A stretch of 6,040 bases of DNA from Acidilobaceae archaeon (GTDB lineage: Archaea; Thermoproteota; Thermoprotei_A; Sulfolobales; Acidilobaceae): the NCBI GenBank assembly GCA_027039295.1, contig JALWEW010000154.1, positions 1-6,040 on the forward strand, given 5' to 3'. The notes under the pieces were generated by a model that made no database searches, was not told the DNA's origin, and worked only from the letters and a program-made list of their open reading frames with translations. Below are positions 1-3,452 of this stretch, piece after piece; the first letter of the stretch is position 1, and each line of letters opens with the position of its first letter. The position numbers and the translations under genes are program-made.

Positions 1-259
1 GTGGTAGGGCCGGGGGCTCCAGGGGCGCGAGCCTCACGTAGTCCTCGCCCTTGAAGACCCTCGCTACCCTGCGCCTGCCCACCTTGACTTCCTCAACCCT
101 CTCGCCCGGCCTAGCCCGCCTGGGGTCCGCCCCGCCATCCTGGCTACCAGTGAGCACCGCCAGCAGTGCCTTGAGGTAAGATAGCTCTTCTTCTAGCTGG
201 GCTATCCGCTCCTGGAGCCAGAGCGCCAGCTCCCGGCTGCCCACGGCCTCGCTAGCCAT
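1..259 (-). CDS. Coiled-coil protein of unknown function, 3' end outside window
   Basis: Reads MASEAVGSRELALWLQERIA... from an ATG, with no stop before the window edge, so only the first 86 residues are visible. Residues about 8-35 form an amphipathic, Leu/Glu-rich helix (LWLQERIAQLEEELSYLKAL) likely to be a coiled coil. A Gly/Asp/Arg linker follows, then a basic, beta-looking stretch (VEEVKVGRRRVARVFKGEDY) that could bind nucleic acid. The ATG is preceded by GGGGGTGG about 7-8 bases upstream, a good archaeal ribosome-binding site that lies inside the preceding gene. The first 8 bases overlap the stop of that gene (ATGGCTAG), which suggests translational coupling and co-transcription. I do not recognise the family. 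The helix-plus-basic-domain layout would suit an oligomeric DNA- or RNA-binding protein, but that is inference. Confidence 0.7.
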   Translation of the reverse strand, partial: MASEAVGSRELALWLQERIAQLEEELSYLKALLAVLTGSQDGGADPRRARPGERVEEVKVGRRRVARVFKGEDYVRLAPLEPPALP

Positions 260-749
260 TGCGGGGCCACCCCCTGCGGTAGCCGTGCCTTGTCATCTCC
301 TCGATCGCCTTCTCGACGACGTCCTCGGCGCCTAGGACGCGGGCCTCGCAGGCTAGGTCGGCGAGCTCGGGTAGGGGGGTCTCGGCTAGCTGGCGTATGA
401 GCTCGAGGGCCCTCTCGCCTAGGCTCAGGTCCTTGAGGTACATGTGGAAGTCGTCCTCTGTCGCGCCCTCGGTTACGAGGAGCCCCTCGCTGCCCAGGCG
501 TATGACGACGAAGCCGTTCCACGTGTCGAGGCCCAGCAGCAGGGTCTCCCCGCCCGGCAGCTCGACGGTGGCCTCGCACCAGTTGCCGTAGCGCTTCGGC
601 GAGCACTCGCCGAGCCCGGCGAGGCTCCAGAGCCTGGCCCTGCCCGCTGCCCGGTAGAGCTCCCTGGCCAGCCTCGCCCGGCGCTCGCGCTCCCGCTTCA
701 CGGCCTCGAGCCTAGCCCGCAGCTCCTCAACAACAGACTCCGCAGCCAC
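252..749 (-). CDS. Hypothetical protein with N-terminal coiled coil and beta-rich core
   Basis: A 165-residue protein of unrecognised family. Residues about 5-40 are a charged helix (ESVVEELRARLEAVKRERER...). The middle is beta-rich (ATVELPGGETLLLGLDTWNG, FVVIRLGSEGLLVTEGATED), and the C-terminus is helical and acidic/basic (LGAEDVVEKAIEEMTRHGYR). I chose the GTG at 749 because GGGGTGG ends 7 bases upstream; an adjacent in-frame GTG at 752 would leave only 4. The frame stays open further upstream, but that part is Ser/Arg-rich and overlaps the preceding gene, so it is not used. The start lies 13 bases after the stop of the upstream winged-helix gene, and the stop overlaps the next start by 8 bases, so all three are probably one operon. 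No catalytic motif is apparent. Confidence 0.75.
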   Translation of the reverse strand: MAAESVVEELRARLEAVKRERERRARLARELYRAAGRARLWSLAGLGECSPKRYGNWCEATVELPGGETLLLGLDTWNGFVVIRLGSEGLLVTEGATEDDFHMYLKDLSLGERALELIRQLAETPLPELADLACEARVLGAEDVVEKAIEEMTRHGYRRGWPRNG

Positions 750-762
750 CACCAGCCACCCC

Positions 763-1002
763 CTACCCCACAGGCTCCAGGATTGCCTTGACGCGCTCGA
801 TGGCTTCCCTGCCCTTGCCGGTGAGCACGTACTGCTTGGCCTCATCCCTAGCGACTAGGCCTAGGGCCTGGAGCTTGGTGAGGAGCCCGTAGAGGCTGCT
901 CGGGGGTATCCCGAGCTCCCGGGAGAGCTCGGTCAGGCCAGCAGGCCCCCGGGCCCCGAGGGCCACGAGGACCCTAACCTCACGCACCGAGAGACGCTCC
1001 AC
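763..1002 (-). CDS. Small winged-helix transcriptional regulator
   Basis: About 79 residues: MERLSVREVRVLVALGARGP followed by a helix-turn-helix (LTELSRELGIPPSSLYGLLT, then KLQALGLVARD) and a short wing (EAKQYVLTGKGREAI). This is the typical MarR/TrmB/PadR-like single winged-helix layout, with the Thr-Gly-Lys-Gly wing common in archaeal regulators. It presumably binds DNA as a dimer. Two GTG starts are possible. The one at 1002 has GAGGTG six bases upstream; one at 1011 would add three residues and has a poorer site. A TATA-like element on the same strand (about 1053-1062) lies about 25 bases before the expected transcript start near 1032. It opens a three-gene operon and is divergent from another winged-helix gene, with palindromic sites between them, so autoregulation is likely by inference. 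Confidence 0.8.
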   Translation of the reverse strand: MERLSVREVRVLVALGARGPAGLTELSRELGIPPSSLYGLLTKLQALGLVARDEAKQYVLTGKGREAIERVKAILEPVG

Positions 1003-1032
1003 CTCACACACCTCACACGCCCCTGTTCTAAG

Positions 1033-1046
1033 TTCCTAGTTTGGAA
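1033..1046. promoter_or_regulatory. Palindromic operator candidate, 14-base class (TTCC-N6-GGAA)
   Basis: TTCCTAGTTTGGAA. The outer four bases on each side are a perfect dyad. It sits at the expected transcription start of the leftward operon, a position where a bound protein would block initiation. A second site of the same class is at 1065-1078. Confidence 0.5.
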
Positions 1047-1052
1047 GCGGGA

Positions 1053-1062
1053 AGTATAAAAG
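1053..1062 (-). promoter_or_regulatory. TATA box for the leftward operon
   Basis: Read on the minus strand this is CTTTTATACT, inside otherwise GC-rich DNA. Transcription would start about 25 bases downstream, near 1032, giving a leader of about 20-30 bases before the GTG of the winged-helix gene. It nearly matches the rightward TATA element CTTTTATATC at 1091-1100, so the two divergent promoters look like related copies. Confidence 0.6.
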
Positions 1063-1064
1063 TT

Positions 1065-1078
1065 TTCCGGTTTTGGAA
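1065..1078. promoter_or_regulatory. Palindromic operator candidate, 14-base class (TTCC-N6-GGAA)
   Basis: TTCCGGTTTTGGAA, lying between the two divergent TATA boxes and starting 32 bases (about three helical turns) from the 1033 site. It covers the likely TFB-recognition side of the leftward TATA box, so binding here could repress the leftward promoter. Confidence 0.5.
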
Positions 1079-1090
1079 TCCGGCAATACG

Positions 1091-1100
1091 CTTTTATATC
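1091..1100 (+). promoter_or_regulatory. TATA box for the rightward winged-helix gene
   Basis: CTTTTATATC, a clear AT-rich box. Transcription would begin near 1121, leaving a leader of about 10-15 bases before the ATG at 1134. The predicted start falls inside the palindrome at 1114-1134. Confidence 0.65.
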
Positions 1101-1113
1101 TCTTACTTCCTTA

Positions 1114-1134
1114 TTCCAAATCCGGAGTTAGGAA
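1114..1134. promoter_or_regulatory. Palindromic operator candidate, 21-base class (TTCC-N13-GGAA)
   Basis: Matches TTCCnAAnnCnGnnTTnGGAA, a 21-base imperfect dyad. It includes the Shine-Dalgarno-like GGAG and ends on the A of the start codon. A protein bound here would block both transcription start and ribosome access. A near copy, fitting the same pattern at every dyad position, lies inside the gene at 1418-1438. Confidence 0.55.
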
Positions 1135-1724
1135 TGAAGAGGGTAGTCACCAGCCCGGTGACCGCACGGTTATTACTACTACTACTCGAGGCCCCCCGCA
1201 CGAGCGTGGAGCTCGCCCGAGAGCTCGGGCTCTACGCGAGCGAAGTGAACGCGTATCTCCACTATTACAAGAGGCGGGGCCTCACCGCTAAGAACGGCGA
1301 CCTCTGGGCCCTTACCCAGCATGGCCTGGAGTACGTGCGCGAGCACCACCAATACTTTAACTCGCTTCTGCGTTCGGTATACCGAATAAAGCTGAATAAA
1401 GAAGAATCAATACTTTATTCCAAATCCCGCATTAGGAAGCTGGCAGAAGAGTGGGCGGGCGATAGTGATTGCCTCGATATAGTCGAGTTCCTAGCACACC
1501 TAACCCTCGAGAGAGGCAAGACATACTTCGAGGCGGGGCCAGGGAGCCTCGCTGACTCGCTCGCTAGGGCCCTCGAGGAGTGGAGTGGTAGTAGTTATGT
1601 CAGCCCCTTCAGGGTGCAGGAGTGCCTGGCGGAGCTCCGCCAGAAGGGCGTGGTCTACATCTATCGTGGCAGGAAGGTTAGGCTGCATCGGCGTCTCCTA
1701 GAGCTATCCGGCGTATCTCCCTGA
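1134..1724 (+). CDS. Two-domain winged-helix DNA-binding regulator
   Basis: A 196-residue protein. Residues 1-65 form a winged helix: a leucine-rich first helix (ARLLLLLLEA), a helix-turn-helix (SVELARELGLYASEVNAYLH) and a wing around AKNGDLWALTQHG. A basic linker (about 73-105) carries Arg/Lys and Tyr. The C-terminal part (about 155-196) looks like a second winged helix (SPFRVQECLAELRQKGVVYI, then YRGRKVRLHRR). The ATG at 1134 is chosen because the TATA box is at 1091-1100 and GGAG lies six bases upstream. The frame is open further upstream, but that part carries the promoter. The gene converges on the next minus-strand gene, and their ends overlap by 47 bases. Its own start and its interior contain related palindromes, so it may be autoregulated. 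The linker DNA is much more AT-rich than its surroundings. No exact family is recognised. Confidence 0.8.
   Translation: MKRVVTSPVTARLLLLLLEAPRTSVELARELGLYASEVNAYLHYYKRRGLTAKNGDLWALTQHGLEYVREHHQYFNSLLRSVYRIKLNKEESILYSKSRIRKLAEEWAGDSDCLDIVEFLAHLTLERGKTYFEAGPGSLADSLARALEEWSGSSYVSPFRVQECLAELRQKGVVYIYRGRKVRLHRRLLELSGVSP
1373..1386. promoter_or_regulatory. Perfect 14-base palindrome inside the regulator gene (TTCG-N6-CGAA)
   Basis: TTCGGTATACCGAA is self-complementary over all 14 bases. It is followed by the 8-mer GAATAAAG twice (1384-1391 and 1394-1401) and the inverse CTTTATTC at 1413-1420. The same 8-mer pair flanks the promoter palindrome at 2010-2044. It lies in the linker-coding part of the two-domain regulator, so it could be an internal operator or roadblock site. 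Confidence 0.45.
1418..1438. promoter_or_regulatory. Palindromic operator candidate, 21-base class, inside the gene
   Basis: Follows TTCCnAAnnCnGnnTTnGGAA, the same pattern as the site at 1114-1134, and the preceding TTA is shared too. Being 304 bases downstream in coding DNA, it may be an auxiliary site for looping or may block elongation. The protein sequence here (about residues 95-102) is basic, and nothing in it forces this DNA pattern. Confidence 0.45.
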
Positions 1725-1983
1725 GATGCTCCACGACCTGCCTGCCCTTCTCGGTGAGCCTCACGCACTTGACCACCATCTGCTTCTCCTCGCTGAAGCA
1801 CCGAGTCTCCTCTACGAGGCCAAGGCTCCTCAGGTGGCCGAGCGCCTGATAGTACGCGCCGCTCCCCGCAACGTCTATTATAACGTGCTGTGGGAGCTCG
1901 GCGCGCCTCTCCTCTATAAACACTGTGAGGAACTTCTCAATGCTCCCACTCTTGAAGACGAGCCTCACCCAGAGCACCCGCAT
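1678..1983 (-). CDS. Small winged-helix regulator
   Basis: 101 residues from ATG. The first part (SIEKFLTVFIEE) is a helix, followed by a helical DNA-recognition region (AGSGAYYQALGHLRSLGLVE) and a wing (SEEKQMVVKCVRLTEKGRQV), ending in a basic helix (VEHLREIRRIAL). This is the classic small archaeal winged-helix form. The TATA element CATATATG lies only about 5-12 bases before the ATG, too close for normal spacing. A leaderless start at the in-frame GTG at 1968 (about 23-25 bases from the TATA centre) would give 96 residues and fits better. The ATG is kept here as the longest form. The 3' end overlaps the convergent regulator gene by 47 bases, so the two mRNAs are antisense at their ends. 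Confidence 0.75.
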   Translation of the reverse strand: MRVLWVRLVFKSGSIEKFLTVFIEERRAELPQHVIIDVAGSGAYYQALGHLRSLGLVEETRCFSEEKQMVVKCVRLTEKGRQVVEHLREIRRIALGDADAA

Positions 1984-1987
1984 AATA

Positions 1988-1995
1988 CATATATG
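1988..1995. promoter_or_regulatory. Palindromic TATA element shared by two divergent genes
   Basis: CATATATG reads identically on both strands. About 26 bases to the left lies a possible leaderless GTG (1968) of the small regulator. About 26 bases to the right, the predicted start (near 2017) falls at the left arm of the 2010-2044 inverted repeat before the membrane-protein gene. No other good TATA box is seen in the gap. A weaker AT-rich stretch (GTATTTGAAT) is at 2001-2010. Confidence 0.5.
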
Positions 1996-2009
1996 CCGGG
2001 GTATTTGAA

Positions 2010-2044
2010 TTCTTTATTCGGGATGCCGTATCCCGAATAAAGAA
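2010..2044. promoter_or_regulatory. 35-base inverted repeat with perfect 15-base arms
   Basis: Arms TTCTTTATTCGGGAT and ATCCCGAATAAAGAA match perfectly around a 5-base centre (GCCGT). The inner part, 2017-2037, is the TTCG-N13-CGAA version of the 21-base class seen at 1114 and 1418. It covers the predicted transcript start and leader of the rightward membrane gene. It could therefore be an operator or a leader hairpin just before the GGGTG ribosome-binding site. Confidence 0.65.
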
Positions 2045-2054
2045 GGGTGTAATC

Positions 2055-2576
2055 TTGGGCGAGAACGTTCTAACTGGCGCCGAGGCTCTAGCGCTTATAG
2101 TGTTCTACTTCGGGTCTGTGGGTATTCCCGTTCTCGTGTACGTGATAATGCAACTAAGTAAGCTAGCGGATCTACACGAAGAATGCCGGAGCATGGTCTC
2201 TTATTTGAAGCATGTAAAACCGGCAGGCGGGCTCCTGGAGTATTGCAAATATGTCAGCTATGATTGCAATGATGTGGTGCACGAAAAGAATAGACAGGCA
2301 AGAATTGCTATTGTAGCTGTAATCTTTGGCGGACTCTACCTAGCGTTAGGCGTGATGGCGGAGCCCGTGGACTGGCAGGCCGCGTTCCTGTACCTGCTAC
2401 TCTCGCTGCTTTTCCCAATAGCGATCCTGTGGATAGTTCATACTAGTATAGACAGCTATACGGGATTTATCGGGGACGTGAAAGGGTTTCTCCAAGCTAA
2501 CTATCGTAATGGAAACACCGAGAGCCGCGGCATTAATGAGGAGCACGGCGGGCCAGAGACCCAGAATAGGGGCTAG
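2055..2576 (+). CDS. Three-helix membrane protein of unknown function
   Basis: 173 residues from a TTG start with GGGTG about 6 bases upstream; an in-frame stop at 1983 rules out a longer form. Membrane segments are about 10-33 (ALALIVFYFGSVGIPVLVYV), 83-101 (RIAIVAVIFGGLYLALGV) and 109-129 (AAFLYLLLSLLFPIAILWIV). The loop at 34-80 is charged and holds three cysteines (44, 64, 71). The C-terminal 45 residues are polar and rich in Asn, Glu and Gly. Its DNA is clearly less GC-rich than the operons on either side. The last 180 bases are overlapped, codon on codon, by a minus-strand membrane gene. An inverted repeat just upstream suggests tight control. No family is recognised. Small membrane proteins like this are common on archaeal plasmids and viruses, but that gives no function. 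Confidence 0.7.
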   Translation: MGENVLTGAEALALIVFYFGSVGIPVLVYVIMQLSKLADLHEECRSMVSYLKHVKPAGGLLEYCKYVSYDCNDVVHEKNRQARIAIVAVIFGGLYLALGVMAEPVDWQAAFLYLLLSLLFPIAILWIVHTSIDSYTGFIGDVKGFLQANYRNGNTESRGINEEHGGPETQNRG

Positions 2577-2654
2577 AGTAATAAGGAGCACGGGCGCCGC
2601 GAGCAACCAGATAATTAAAACATATATACTCTTCAACTCTAAAACACCCCTCAT
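2397..2654 (-). CDS. Two-helix small membrane protein
   Basis: 85 residues. A long hydrophobic region (about 10-52, e.g. SIYVLIIWLLAAPVLLITLA and AVLLINAAALGVSITIV), split by a Gly-Leu-Trp-Pro turn near 32-35, should form two membrane helices. A basic/polar tail of about 33 residues follows, ending in YPQDRYWEKQRE. The ATG start overlaps the TGA of the preceding gene as ATGA, the usual sign of translational coupling. A later in-frame TTG at 2636, preceded by GGGGTG, could be an alternative start. The coding part from 2397 to 2576 is antisense to the 3' end of the plus-strand membrane gene with codons in register, so hydrophobic codons on one strand face polar codons on the other. The coupling supports this frame. 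No family is recognised. Confidence 0.6.
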   Translation of the reverse strand: MRGVLELKSIYVLIIWLLAAPVLLITLAPILGLWPAVLLINAAALGVSITIVSLEKPFHVPDKSRIAVYTSMNYPQDRYWEKQRE

Positions 2655-2821
2655 TTGCCATAGGTTGGCTCGTCTGCTAGTAGCTCCTCTAGCTCCGCCT
2701 GGTACACGGCTAGCCTCTCTAGGGCCCGCCGCCGGGCCTCGGGCCACCCCGCCAGATCCCTAGCCAGGTCACGCTTCAGCTTAACAAGCAACCTAAGGAT
2801 AGCCTCACGCTCGCAGCCCAC
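2651..2821 (-). CDS. 56-residue charged helical protein
   Basis: A small gene starting at GTG: MGCEREAILRLLVKLKRDLA, then a second helix containing WPEARRRALERLAVYQAELE, ending EELLADEPTYGK. It is almost entirely helical, with a heptad-like Leu pattern, and looks like a two-helix hairpin or a short coiled coil. GGGGTGA ends about 6 bases before the start, a good ribosome-binding site. An in-frame TGA lies just upstream, so the start is well fixed. Its stop overlaps the next ATG (ATGA), coupling it to the two-helix membrane protein. It is the first gene after the 268-base non-coding region with the phased repeats. The context would fit a DNA-binding accessory or regulatory partner, but the sequence does not prove it. 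Confidence 0.65.
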   Translation of the reverse strand: MGCEREAILRLLVKLKRDLARDLAGWPEARRRALERLAVYQAELEELLADEPTYGK

Positions 2822-2906
2822 CTTACCTCACCCCCGTCTGGTGGATGCGTGGGGCTGGGGGTTGGAGTGTGTTTCCACGTGTGAAGCGGTATAGCCTTCT
2901 CCGCCG

Positions 2907-2928
2907 CCCCACCGGGGCCCCGGTGGGG
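2907..2928. repeat. 22-base perfect GC palindrome
   Basis: Each half is CCCCACCGGGG / CCCCGGTGGGG, with no spacer. It is followed directly by a second GC-rich dyad (GGGGG-GT-CCCCC, 2924-2935). As RNA this would be a very stable hairpin; as DNA it could extrude as a cruciform or bind a dimer. There is no T-run after it on either strand, so it is not a typical terminator. Confidence 0.6.
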
Positions 2929-2962
2929 GGTCCCCCGCTTGGTTCAACCCCCCGGTTAAGCC

Positions 2963-3032
2963 TGGTACTACCCTGGTACCGCGTAGTACTAGAAGGGCCC
3001 CAAGCAGTACCAAATGGTACCAGCCGGTACCA
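2963..3032. repeat. Dyad-symmetric array of GTAC sites at helical spacing
   Basis: Six GTAC cores are centred at 2966.5, 2977.5, 2987.5, 3008.5, 3018.5 and 3028.5, and a GGGCCC is centred at 2997.5. The steps are 11, 10, 10, 11, 10 and 10 bases. The three sites on the left (TGGTACT, TGGTACC, TAGTACT) are mirrored on the right (read in reverse complement: TGGTACC, TGGTACC, TGGTACT), and the outer edges are equidistant from the GGGCCC centre. All sites therefore face the same side of the helix. This is what a cooperative, multimeric DNA-binding protein would need: replication initiator, partition protein or a large repressor. Between sites the bases are not conserved. Confidence 0.75.
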
Positions 3033-3046
3033 CGGGCCTACTATCC

Positions 3047-3076
3047 TATTAATCATAATATTAATCATAATATAAT
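3047..3076. repeat. AT-rich tandem repeat (two 12-base copies plus partial)
   Basis: TATTAATCATAA occurs at 3047-3058 and again at 3059-3070, followed by the partial copy TATAAT. It is nearly pure A/T in a GC-rich region and directly follows the GTAC array, as expected for a DNA-unwinding element. It could instead supply the poly-T-like tail for the terminator stem next to it, or a minus-strand promoter. The nearest minus-strand start is over 200 bases away, which argues against a promoter. Confidence 0.65.
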
Positions 3077-3078
3077 GA

Positions 3079-3111
3079 CAGGACGGGGGCTAGCGCTTCT
3101 TCCCCGTCCTG
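3079..3111 (-). terminator. Stem-loop at the end of the large leftward operon
   Basis: Arms CAGGACGGGG and CCCCGTCCTG are perfectly complementary over 10 bases with a 13-base loop. The loop contains the stop codon of the three-helix membrane gene. On the minus strand the stem is followed by TCATTATATTATG, AT-rich though not a clean U-run. It probably ends or protects the operon transcript and keeps transcription out of the array region. Confidence 0.5.
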
Positions 3112-3452
3112 CCCAGGATGTCTATGCCCCTGAGGCCCAGCTCGCGCTCTATCTCGGGCCAGGCGAGGGTTAGGAGTGTGGTCGTTAGGAATGAGATGAA
3201 GATCAGCATGTTCGCGGAGACGGTGAACAGCGAGTAGTAGCCGTAGCCCTTGACGTATCTGTACACGGTGAATAGCGGCATATCGATATGCAGCACCCAG
3301 AACACGCCCGCGAGCACCTTACCCCACACGAGTGCTAGTAGGAATGCTGCCCGCAGCCCGTGGCTGCGCGAGAACCATAGGAACACGGCCAGCATCGAGA
3401 GCAGGCCCAGGAGCCAGGCGAGCTGGGGGCTAACCTGGGCTGCGGGGGTCAT
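3090..3452 (-). CDS. Three-helix membrane protein
   Basis: 120 residues from ATG. Membrane segments are about 9-28 (PQLAWLLGLLSMLAVFLWF), 33-56 (LRAAFLLALVWGKVLAGVFW) and 73-98 (YSLFTVSANMLIFISFLTTT). The loop at 57-72 is rich in Tyr, and the C-terminus is basic (GRTGKKR) and probably cytoplasmic. AGGGGGGAG lies about 7-8 bases before the ATG. The ATG also overlaps, as ATGA, the TGA that closes the long open frame of the PIN gene two positions up the operon. The distance to the end of the intervening antitoxin-like gene is 40 bases. It is the last gene of the leftward operon, with a stem-loop at its stop. I do not recognise the family. Confidence 0.75.
   Translation of the reverse strand: MTPAAQVSPQLAWLLGLLSMLAVFLWFSRSHGLRAAFLLALVWGKVLAGVFWVLHIDMPLFTVYRYVKGYGYYSLFTVSANMLIFISFLTTTLLTLAWPEIERELGLRGIDILGRTGKKR

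Larger units (their letters stand above)
2822..3089. other. Non-coding region with origin-like architecture
   Basis: No convincing gene lies in these 268 bases. In order it contains: a GC-rich stretch just before the 56-residue gene with a weak TATA-like GGCTATACC on the minus strand (about 2887-2895); a 22-base GC palindrome; a T-rich/C-rich joint with the pseudo-palindrome GGTTCAACC; the 70-base dyad array of GTAC sites; two AT-rich 12-base repeats; and part of a terminator-like stem. Iteron-like sites beside an easily melted AT block are typical of plasmid origins. A partition site or large operator is an alternative. No initiator gene is visible in the window. Confidence 0.5.

Noticed and set aside
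202..606. Arg/Pro-rich minus-strand frame overlapping the 252-749 gene
   Set aside because: Composition is that of a shifted frame in GC-rich DNA, and it crosses the well-supported start at 259.
444..791. Plus-strand open frame opposite the 252-749 gene
   Set aside because: Pro/Arg/Ala-rich product, no ribosome-binding site, and a better-supported gene on the other strand.
1041..1133. Longer N-terminus for the two-domain regulator
   Set aside because: It would translate across both TATA boxes and the operator sites; the ATG at 1134 has a proper promoter spacing and GGAG upstream.
2936..2960. tRNA-like T-arm (GGTTCAACCCC) in the non-coding gap
   Set aside because: The flanking bases do not pair into a T-stem, and no D-arm, anticodon arm or acceptor stem can be built around it.
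2963..3032. CRISPR array
   Set aside because: The unit is only 4-7 bases at 10-11 base steps; there are no long repeats or unique spacers.
2845..3075. Open frames across the array region on both strands
   Set aside because: They are created by GC-rich repeats, have low-complexity products, no ribosome-binding site, and cross the palindromes and AT repeats.
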